From Prochlorococcus sp. MIT 1307 (lineage in GTDB: Bacteria; Cyanobacteriota; Cyanobacteriia; PCC-6307; Cyanobiaceae): 64,000 bases of DNA. Location of the stretch: NCBI RefSeq assembly GCF_034092395.1, contig NZ_CP139301.1, forward strand, positions 1,178,001-1,242,000. The letters run 5' to 3'. A model generated the notes under the pieces. That model made no database searches. It saw only the letters and a program-made list of their open reading frames with translations, and was not told the DNA's origin. Both the position numbers and the translations under genes were made by a program. Below are positions 54,088 to 61,786 of the stretch, in pieces (position 1 is the first letter of the stretch; every line of letters starts with the position of its first letter).

Positions 54088-55374
54088 ATGATTAAATCTA
54101 TGAAGATAATGATAAAAGGTTGGCGATACACTGCTGTTGGGTTTTCCTCAGCAATTGTCTTTGCATCGGTTCAATTACTACTCGGATTAATTTTTCCACT
54201 ATGGATTAGCAACGTATGCGGATTTTTGGCTGGGTCAATAATTAGCTATTTCGGACACGCACTTTACACATTTCGTGATGAAACAGCTGGATCAATATTT
54301 GCTCGAAGATGGCTGCTCATACAGTTCATAACCAATTTAATAATTTGCGCCGTTCTACCTTTTTTACTCAAACCAATAGGAGAAGGTTTACTCACACGAT
54401 TAATTTTAATATTTACTCCTTCAGTCCTAAATCTTTTAATATGGTCTCGTGCCGCAACATTTAGTCATAAGAGAGTCATAAATAAAAAATCATTTCCAAT
54501 AATTCATGCTGATGATCTTGGGTTAACTACTGGTATTAACAACGCAATTTTTGAACTGTATAGCATAGGGAAACTAGATAGTGCTAGCCTCATCGTAAAT
54601 GGTAAATGTGTTCTAGATGCAATCAAGCAATGGGAGAAAAATTCACATTTTCCACTATGCCTTCATCTCTGCTTAAGTGAAGGACGTGCTATTTCACCTA
54701 AAGAAAAGGTAAAAACATTGATCAATAAAGATGGTCTTCTGAAGCAAACATTTTTTAAATTATTTCTTTCTTCCTTCCTACCTAAAAGCAACAATTATCG
54801 AAAAAGGCTAGAGCAAGATCTTTATTGTGAAATAAAGGCACAGGTTAAACTATTCAAAGATTTAACCAAGCTTGATCAAGTTTCATTAGATGGACATCAG
54901 CATATACATTTGGTTCCAATCGTACTACAAGTGATTATAAAGGTCGCTAAAGAGAGTAATATAAATTGGATAAGAACAACTAAAGAGGCAATCCCAATAG
55001 GCTTAAAATTACGCCAATGGAAAGTGATTTTTAATCAAAATCGTTGGTTGAAATGGCTAATACTTCAAATATTAAGTCTAGTCAGCCAGTCTGCTATTAG
55101 GAATGCTGCATTAAAGACAAATCATAAATTTGCAGGAGTTTTATTTACAGGAAGAATGGTTGGTTATTCACTATTAAAATCTATAGATGAGCTTGAAAGT
55201 TGTGCAAGCAGTACAATATATAATAAGCCTATATTGCTTGCACATCCTTCAACTAATGCAAGTGAGGAAACATCACTTGTTGAATTATTGGATTTTCCAT
55301 TGTCAACAAAATTTGTGACATCATATTGGAGAAAAAAAGAATTCAATGAACTCAAATCTCTATACGAAAAATAA
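54088..55374 (+). CDS. GtrA-like membrane domain fused to YdjC/ChbG-type deacetylase
   Basis: A 428-residue fusion. Residues 8-125 form a GtrA-like four-helix domain (FSSAIVFASVQLLLGLIF, GFLAGSIISYFGHALYTFRD). Residues about 137-428 form a YdjC/ChbG-type carbohydrate deacetylase with the metal sites HADDLG (140-145) and DGHQHIHL (about 268-275). GtrA proteins flip polyprenyl-linked sugars; YdjC-type proteins remove acetyl groups from N-acetyl sugars. The fusion places deacetylation next to flipping. It is divergent from the GT39-like gene and adjacent to a GtrB-like gene. Confidence 0.85.
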   Translation: MIKSMKIMIKGWRYTAVGFSSAIVFASVQLLLGLIFPLWISNVCGFLAGSIISYFGHALYTFRDETAGSIFARRWLLIQFITNLIICAVLPFLLKPIGEGLLTRLILIFTPSVLNLLIWSRAATFSHKRVINKKSFPIIHADDLGLTTGINNAIFELYSIGKLDSASLIVNGKCVLDAIKQWEKNSHFPLCLHLCLSEGRAISPKEKVKTLINKDGLLKQTFFKLFLSSFLPKSNNYRKRLEQDLYCEIKAQVKLFKDLTKLDQVSLDGHQHIHLVPIVLQVIIKVAKESNINWIRTTKEAIPIGLKLRQWKVIFNQNRWLKWLILQILSLVSQSAIRNAALKTNHKFAGVLFTGRMVGYSLLKSIDELESCASSTIYNKPILLAHPSTNASEETSLVELLDFPLSTKFVTSYWRKKEFNELKSLYEK

Positions 55375-55383
55375 TATTCAAGA

Positions 55384-56382
55384 TTATTTATCTAATAAGT
55401 TTAGAAGATCTAATGTACTTTTTTCTACAATATATCGTGGCCTGCCTAAGACCTGACGATATGTCTTCCCTAAATACTCACCAAGAATCCCAAGAATAAG
55501 AAAATTAATTCCGAACAATAAATATATCGAAACGACAATAGTCGTCCATCCAGGAATTGCTTGTCCATTAAGCCAGGTTGATAAAATATTTATAATCATA
55601 AAGAAACAAACCATCAAAAGAAATATCGATAAGAGGAAAGTTATTCGAAGAGGTATTATTGAAGTACTAGTAATACCTTGCAATGCTAATCTAAACATCC
55701 TTCGCAGGCTATATTTACTAGTGCCAGCTATTCTCCTCCCTACCCTATATTTAATCGTCTCTTGATTAAAGCCTAAATTAGCTACTAACCCTCTGGCAAA
55801 GAATTCGAAATCATTATGTGAAATAAGTGCTGATGCTGCTTTAGAGGACATTAGGCGAAAGTCCCCTACTCGTGATTGAATTTTGACTCCAAAAGTATTT
55901 AATAGCTTATAAAATGTAACTGAGGAAATACGCTTAAACCATCCTACATTTCCTGACGATTCTGCATATTGTTGAGCATTTATAATTGATCTTGGATGTT
56001 CAATAACCTTTTCAATCATTAATCTGACTATTTCAGGGGGATGTTGCAAATCTGCATCCATAGTTAAAATATAATCAGAAAATGGTATTGCATGCTCAAT
56101 TCCTGCAAGCAGTGCAATCTGGTGTCCAAAATTATTGGAAAGTTTTAAGCCATGTACTTTTTTAGAAAAATCGGAAGAAGATTTGATATTACACCAAGTT
56201 CTATCTTGCGAACCATCATCTACAAATAGATAAAGTATATTAACTGTAGAAGTTAGCCCTTCTAGATTTTTGTCTAGTTCTCTTATTATTTGTGGAATAG
56301 AACCTTGTTCATTATGACAAGGAAGTATTATAGTAACAGTAAGCATGTTTGATGTTTTCTTCATTTCATTTTTCAGAATCAC
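55384..56382 (-). CDS. GtrB/DPM1-like polyprenyl-phosphate glycosyltransferase
   Basis: A 332-residue GT2 enzyme. The catalytic domain has ILPCHNEQGSIPQIIRELDK, FVDDGSQDRTW and LTMDADLQHPPEIV. Two C-terminal helices (FLLSIFLLMVCFFMIINI, IVVSIYLLFGINFLILGILG) and a GRPRYIVEKS tail match GtrB-type proteins. They load a sugar onto polyprenyl phosphate in the cytosol. It ends nine bases from the stop of the GtrA fusion, convergently, as expected of a functional pair. Confidence 0.9.
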   Translation of the reverse strand: MILKNEMKKTSNMLTVTIILPCHNEQGSIPQIIRELDKNLEGLTSTVNILYLFVDDGSQDRTWCNIKSSSDFSKKVHGLKLSNNFGHQIALLAGIEHAIPFSDYILTMDADLQHPPEIVRLMIEKVIEHPRSIINAQQYAESSGNVGWFKRISSVTFYKLLNTFGVKIQSRVGDFRLMSSKAASALISHNDFEFFARGLVANLGFNQETIKYRVGRRIAGTSKYSLRRMFRLALQGITSTSIIPLRITFLLSIFLLMVCFFMIINILSTWLNGQAIPGWTTIVVSIYLLFGINFLILGILGEYLGKTYRQVLGRPRYIVEKSTLDLLNLLDK

Positions 56383-56527
56383 ATATAAAGAGTACAGAGA
56401 AAAAGGAAGTAAGTCTGCTCAATGATTGAGAATAACAAATGATTGGATTTTACAAATCATATCAAATATGAGGCGTAAAGTGATTGAAACTTAAAGCTTG
56501 AGTATTATTGTAATAAACGAATTTAGA

Positions 56528-57892
56528 TTAAGTTAGAAGCTTTGCATTACCGAAATCTATGAAATGCTTGATTAAAAATATTGATGATATTAAAACTGTT
56601 ATTCCATAGAAAATTTTAGGATTATACAAAATATTCCTTTGGGATTTACTTATAAACAATGAAAGAGCCACATAAAAATAAGGCTGACCGAAAACATATC
56701 TTGCCAAGCCATTCAAATAGTATGGCTGTGTAAAAAAGACAATTAAAGAATGGCTTAAAGCAAAAAATGACGTGTACCAAAATAAATAGTCTAATTGTTG
56801 TGAATTAATAATTTCATTTTGATGACTCTTTATATTTTTCTGGCTTGGTAAAAAGTTAATTCTTCGATTATTCTTTTGAGAAAATAGAGCGTACAAAATT
56901 CCTATTGGTGGATATACAAGTGTTAATGGAAGATTCTTTGAAAAACACTTCTTTAAAAGTTCAAATCTATTATGAAAAATTGAATATTCAGCTAAGTTAT
57001 TAAATATCAATAAAAAAGGATAGTAAAGTGCCCAATAGTCAATCAGGGGTGATCTAGAAGTAAAAAAATAGATCGGTCGTATACCAAATTCCTTACCCCA
57101 ACCTTTTTGAGCTAAAAATGGCTCCAAAAAACTATGTCCTTCACTTAAGCATAAGAAGCCATAAATGATATAGCCAAAGCAAGTGCCTAGCATGATTACT
57201 ATTGATAATAGAAGGTATTTATTAACAACATTTATATTGATTTGTTTATCAATAATTAATATTATTAAGAAAGATCCAACACAAGAAAAAATTGTTTGTG
57301 CAATTGTCGATCTTGTAAGGCCTATAAGTATACAAGTCACAAAGATTTGAAAATATTTAATCTTTATGGAGCTTTTCTCTTTGTTATTGGTATGAAGTAT
57401 GTCAATCATAAAACCAATTAATATCCAACTTTCTAATGAAAATAATGCCTCACTATATCCAACAAAAAAGAATATAGTCATTGGACTTAATGTATAAATC
57501 CATGTGGAAATTGATGCATATGATTGTTGCAATGCTATTCTAGAAAAAACATTCTTACTGAAATAAATAGACATTAATCCTAAAAAAGTTGATAGCAAGA
57601 TTGCAATCCTATATATGTCCGCTTGAAAGAAGCTATTGGCAAGCCTAATGCAAAATGGCCATAGAGGGTAAAATGCTGTGAGCCATTTAGTTTGATACCC
57701 ATTATTTGCAATTGATATATAGTGCTCTAGATCTAAATAACCAAATTCGGTTGTTATAGGTGAATTACCTAAGTATCGTGGAACAATTCCAGGGTTAATA
57801 AAAACAGCAAGAGGTATAATTATTAAAAACAAAGTTAGTAGTGGAAATAAAGAAGTTCCATTTAATAGGAAGCTGATTGCTTTTTTTTTCAC
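56528..57892 (-). CDS. PIG-V-like mannosyltransferase-family membrane protein
   Basis: A 454-residue protein with about ten transmembrane helices. Near the N-terminus is DLEHYISIANNGYQTKW (Asp54, His57) then AFYPLWPFCIRL, the pattern of PIG-V family GT-C enzymes (DxxHYxxIAxxGY...FYPL). Sugar and acceptor are unknown. It is on the same strand as the GtrB-like gene upstream of it, with a 145-base gap. Confidence 0.75.
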   Translation of the reverse strand: MKKKAISFLLNGTSLFPLLTLFLIIIPLAVFINPGIVPRYLGNSPITTEFGYLDLEHYISIANNGYQTKWLTAFYPLWPFCIRLANSFFQADIYRIAILLSTFLGLMSIYFSKNVFSRIALQQSYASISTWIYTLSPMTIFFFVGYSEALFSLESWILIGFMIDILHTNNKEKSSIKIKYFQIFVTCILIGLTRSTIAQTIFSCVGSFLIILIIDKQININVVNKYLLLSIVIMLGTCFGYIIYGFLCLSEGHSFLEPFLAQKGWGKEFGIRPIYFFTSRSPLIDYWALYYPFLLIFNNLAEYSIFHNRFELLKKCFSKNLPLTLVYPPIGILYALFSQKNNRRINFLPSQKNIKSHQNEIINSQQLDYLFWYTSFFALSHSLIVFFTQPYYLNGLARYVFGQPYFYVALSLFISKSQRNILYNPKIFYGITVLISSIFLIKHFIDFGNAKLLT

Positions 57893-58302
57893 TGAAGAAA
57901 GCCTTGTTCTCTCAATTATATTTGATAATAATATTTTATTGAAAAATCATATATAAAAGAGAATTTTCTTTTGTAAAAGTTTGAAAGGTTACTCAAGCCA
58001 GTATCAGATATGCTTTTGTCTTTTGTATCTTATCTTTCGATGTTGTAAAGAGTATTAGAAATATGCATATGATTGAATTAATATACTAATTCTGATTTAT
58101 CTAAAGATCCTAATACTAGAAAGCTTATTGTCAAACAATAGGCTTCAAGTCCCTTCTAAATTTAATCTTAAAAAAGCTTATGGACTATAGGAAGACAGCT
58201 GATTTATAAGCCAAATATTGCACTGGACTATTTATGGCGATGTTTTGTTGCAAAATAACTATTTTTTATTAAGGTTTCTAATAGGTATTAAAGGTTGAAT
58301 CT
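57893..58302. other. Gene-free AT-rich spacer
   Basis: This 410-base gap between divergent genes contains no frame with coding character and no RNA gene. A weak TATTG/CAATA hairpin near 58120 lacks a T-tract. Both neighbouring promoters should lie here. Confidence 0.5.
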
Positions 58303-59727
58303 GTGAGTATTCCTTGGCTATTTTTTTTTATTGGTACTTTTGTTTATAGTGGGGCAGTCAGCCTGAGGCATTATTGGTTTCAAACTAGTGCTTGGGATTT
58401 AGGAATATTTGATCAGGCAATTTATCTGATTTCAAAAGGGTTAACACCAGAAAGCTCTTTACTTGGGTTCCATATATTAGGCGACCACGGTGCTCTAGTT
58501 TTATATCCCTTGGGATGGCTTTATTCACTTTTCCCGTCGGTATTTTTACTCTTCGTAGTGCAAGGTTCAGTCCTTGCAAGTTCTGTGTTTCCATTGGCTA
58601 AATTAGCAAAGCTAAAGAGATTATCTGAATCATCACTGATTGCTAGCTTATCTGCTCTGATGCTATACCCAGTGGTATTTAATACTGCAATATTTGACTT
58701 TCATCCTGAGGTCCTAGCTTTTCCGTTAATTTTAGAGTCCTTAGTATTAATACAAAGTCGAAAGTCAAAACATAATTTCAAGATAATAATTTATATGCTA
58801 CTTTCTCTAACATGCAAAATCAATATATCCTTTCTTGTCTTAGGAATTGGAGGTTGGCTTTTAATTAAAAGACGAAAAAAATTAGGTTTGATATTATCCT
58901 TTCTTAGCTGTATTTGGTTTTTGCTAATTGGCGGGCTTTTAATTCCTTCGTTTGGTGGAGATAATGCAAATATTGCACGTCAAGCTGGAAAGTTTGGACT
59001 TGATCGTAACTCTATATTTAATATCGAACAAATACCCTCAATAATAATTCAATTGCTTAAACAAACCCTATCTATGCAGAATTTAATATACATATGCTTG
59101 TTAGTACTACCAGTCATATATTTACTTTTACATAAACATAGAATTAGATTATTAGCAAGTATGACACCATTCGTACCTTTATTAATACTTAATTTATGTG
59201 CTACGGCTCCAACGATGAAAGATCTTGTTCATCATTATTCACTTTTTATTGTACCTTTTATAGCTGTACAAGTAGTAAGTAGCCTGTCCGAAAGTGATGA
59301 GGGAATATATGCTTACCCTAATTGGATGAGTCGAAAAACTTCAAAGATTATCCTCGGATGGTCAGTGCTGACATTTATAATTTTCTCACGTTTAACATTT
59401 TATGTGGGTCCATTCCAAGAAAGGCTAGATACTGCTCATAATAGAAGAGAAGCCTTGAATTTAATAAATAAAGAGGCAAGCGTACTAACAACTAACGACT
59501 TAGTCCCACATTTATCAGCCCGTAGAGTTATAGTTTCTACAGGTCAAGATATAAAAAACTTTGAAAGATTTGATCAAGTACTATTAGATTTAAAATATCC
59601 AGGATGGAATTCAACAACTAAACAACTCAAAAATATTTCAAAGCAACTTAATCTTAGTAGCAACTGGTCTACTAAATATAATAAAGGTTCTGTTCGTCTA
59701 TATGACAACTTAAGTGCTTCACAATGA
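58303..59727 (+). CDS. DUF2079-family membrane protein (putative GT-C)
   Basis: A 474-residue protein with many transmembrane helices, starting with GTG at 58303. The N-terminal third reads LRHYWFQTSAWDLGIFDQAI and LLGFHILGDHGALVLYPLGW, matching DUF2079, a family related to membrane glycosyltransferases. Like the other two membrane proteins here it has acidic residues (WDLGIFDQ) near the first loop. It probably acts on the same carrier-lipid pathway; this is inference. Confidence 0.75.
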   Translation: MSIPWLFFFIGTFVYSGAVSLRHYWFQTSAWDLGIFDQAIYLISKGLTPESSLLGFHILGDHGALVLYPLGWLYSLFPSVFLLFVVQGSVLASSVFPLAKLAKLKRLSESSLIASLSALMLYPVVFNTAIFDFHPEVLAFPLILESLVLIQSRKSKHNFKIIIYMLLSLTCKINISFLVLGIGGWLLIKRRKKLGLILSFLSCIWFLLIGGLLIPSFGGDNANIARQAGKFGLDRNSIFNIEQIPSIIIQLLKQTLSMQNLIYICLLVLPVIYLLLHKHRIRLLASMTPFVPLLILNLCATAPTMKDLVHHYSLFIVPFIAVQVVSSLSESDEGIYAYPNWMSRKTSKIILGWSVLTFIIFSRLTFYVGPFQERLDTAHNRREALNLINKEASVLTTNDLVPHLSARRVIVSTGQDIKNFERFDQVLLDLKYPGWNSTTKQLKNISKQLNLSSNWSTKYNKGSVRLYDNLSASQ

Positions 59728-59885
59728 TCAGAGAAAATAAGTTATAGATAATGAAATTAAAATTGTAGCAAGTAGTGCTTATAATTTTCTCAAATTGGAT
59801 GCAATATCATCACTACTAGTGAGTATTTTATATGGAATTATCTAGCATCATCGAAACTAATATGAAAGACTAATCAAGCTTAAGC

Positions 59886-61427
59886 TTATTTATTTTGTTT
59901 GAAGTGTTCAATTATTCTTTGAGAAATTCCTGGAGAAGCTATTCTTGTTCCGTCTTTCATAATTCCATGTAAAACACTCATTTCATCTGTAGGGACATAG
60001 TATTTATATTCTGGCCCATAACAAGTAATCCAAGCCCCATAAATATATGATTCAGCTGGGTCAGGTGGTAGTTTCCAGGAAGGGTTTGAAAAATACTCCA
60101 AAAGATCCTCCTCATTTTGACAAAGTCTAACTGAAGGAATAATTGAATCATAAAAACTATTGGCAATAACTAAAGATGGCCTTCTTAAGTAAATGGCTTC
60201 TATTCCAACAGTAGAACCAGCAGAAAGTACCAATGAAGAATTCTGAATGAGTTTATAAGTTGATTCGGGATCATTTTGATCTATCCAATAAAAACCCATA
60301 TCCCTGATATCTATGGAAAGATTATTCCACCTTTTCTGTTCGTAGAGATCTTTATTCTTTAAATTTGGATGAACTCGAACAATAAAATAATATCCTAAAG
60401 ATTTTACAATTTCGCTTATTTTTTTTATGGCTAATTTTTGATCTGTAAAATATGGGTATCTTTCAGGTGCTCCATCAATTGACTGATATTCGTCATCTGA
60501 GGAACTAAAATAAGATATTATTGGGATATTACTTTTTTGTTTCTGACGTATTATTGATCCTAAAGAGTAAGAAAATTCTTCTAATTGTCCTTTTGTATAT
60601 GATTGCTCCAGAACACCTTGACCCCTTACTTTTCTATAGAAAAAGTTATGCCCTAGCCTTTTGATCATCTGTTCTGATAACTCATCCTTCATCTGTTGCA
60701 TTTCATGCTTTCTCTTTGCGAAATCATGGGGCATATAGCCCTCGAAGAAATATCTTGTGTTTCCCTTATTAGATCTCTCATGAAAATACATCTTTATTTT
60801 TAATGAAGATGCAACTTGCTTAAAGGCATGTTCAGAAGCCATTCGCCCATTAAAAAGAACAAGTGTGTCAAAATCACTTTCTGTTAGTAATAACTTTGCA
60901 AATATTTGAGATTTAATAGATGTATGAATCAGCTGAAAGCATTCTTTTTGAGCTGCTGAAGACAAAGGGAAAGGTTCTGGTGTCCCTAACTCAGTAATAA
61001 GTGTACTTGCGACTCCAATACCTATATTATATTGATCATAAGAGAGATTCTGTAATTCTTTTAAACTTCTGAATTGCCATTTATGTCTTCTAATACGATT
61101 TTTACTATATATTTCCAACATTTTTTTTGCTATAGGCCTTGTATTGATCCAGTGGATTATATTCTTTTCATTATTATATTTTTCTAGATAATTTTTTGCC
61201 CTATTGACACGAATAGGTAATTGAAGTTTCTTCTTAAGAATATTTTTTGAATAAAATGTAGCACGCGTTACATACTTCCCTAGATGAGCATAAGATATCT
61301 CATTAGATGCCGACAATCTTCGACATATCTCTAGACTTGCTTCTAAGTGTGGGGTGGTCCCACAGAAACTTACAACAAGTATTTTTTTATCTGCTAAAGT
61401 ATCTATAGTGCTTCTGGTGAATTCCAA
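59886..61427 (-). CDS. Unassigned cytosolic protein, GT-B or capsule-biosynthesis-like
   Basis: A 513-residue soluble protein without membrane helices. The first half includes KKILVVSFCGTTPHLEASLE and LFNGRMASEHAFKQVASSLK. The second half has YYFIVRVHPNLKNKDLYEQK and SLVLSAGSTVGIEAIYLRRP, a UDP-sugar/CMP-binding-like GxxxxxE pattern seen in capsule or glycerophosphotransferase proteins. I do not recognise a precise family. Its place in the island supports a glycan role. Confidence 0.6.
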   Translation of the reverse strand: MEFTRSTIDTLADKKILVVSFCGTTPHLEASLEICRRLSASNEISYAHLGKYVTRATFYSKNILKKKLQLPIRVNRAKNYLEKYNNEKNIIHWINTRPIAKKMLEIYSKNRIRRHKWQFRSLKELQNLSYDQYNIGIGVASTLITELGTPEPFPLSSAAQKECFQLIHTSIKSQIFAKLLLTESDFDTLVLFNGRMASEHAFKQVASSLKIKMYFHERSNKGNTRYFFEGYMPHDFAKRKHEMQQMKDELSEQMIKRLGHNFFYRKVRGQGVLEQSYTKGQLEEFSYSLGSIIRQKQKSNIPIISYFSSSDDEYQSIDGAPERYPYFTDQKLAIKKISEIVKSLGYYFIVRVHPNLKNKDLYEQKRWNNLSIDIRDMGFYWIDQNDPESTYKLIQNSSLVLSAGSTVGIEAIYLRRPSLVIANSFYDSIIPSVRLCQNEEDLLEYFSNPSWKLPPDPAESYIYGAWITCYGPEYKYYVPTDEMSVLHGIMKDGTRIASPGISQRIIEHFKQNK

Positions 61428-61786
61428 AAATTTATAAACCTATCATGATTAATATTATACTATAGCATAGTAAATATATATCGGCCAAATCGAGATGAAT
61501 TTTATCTGGTATTTTCTAACAAGAATTGAGAGAAGTTGAAAGTTTCAAGGTGCTATTGCAAATTTATTAATTCGAGGGCTTTTCTCTCCAATTTTAACTA
61601 TTGAATGTAATCCAAATTTCTTAGACTGAAATCTGAACATCATTAATTAACAGTAGTGTTACCTTAGTTAATGCATATAGATTTATAGGGTGAATTGATC
61701 AGAACAATCAAAGAAAAGCAAGAGGAGGGCTTAAAGATTAAAATGGAAGTATAATTAAGCTATAATCAAAAAAATCTGAACCAAGT
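61428..61786. other. Gene-free AT-rich spacer
   Basis: This 359-base gap between divergent genes has no coding frame or RNA gene that I can support. It should contain the promoter of the NeuB-type gene; TATAATTAAGCTATAATC at about 61750-61767 is a possible -10 region. Confidence 0.45.
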
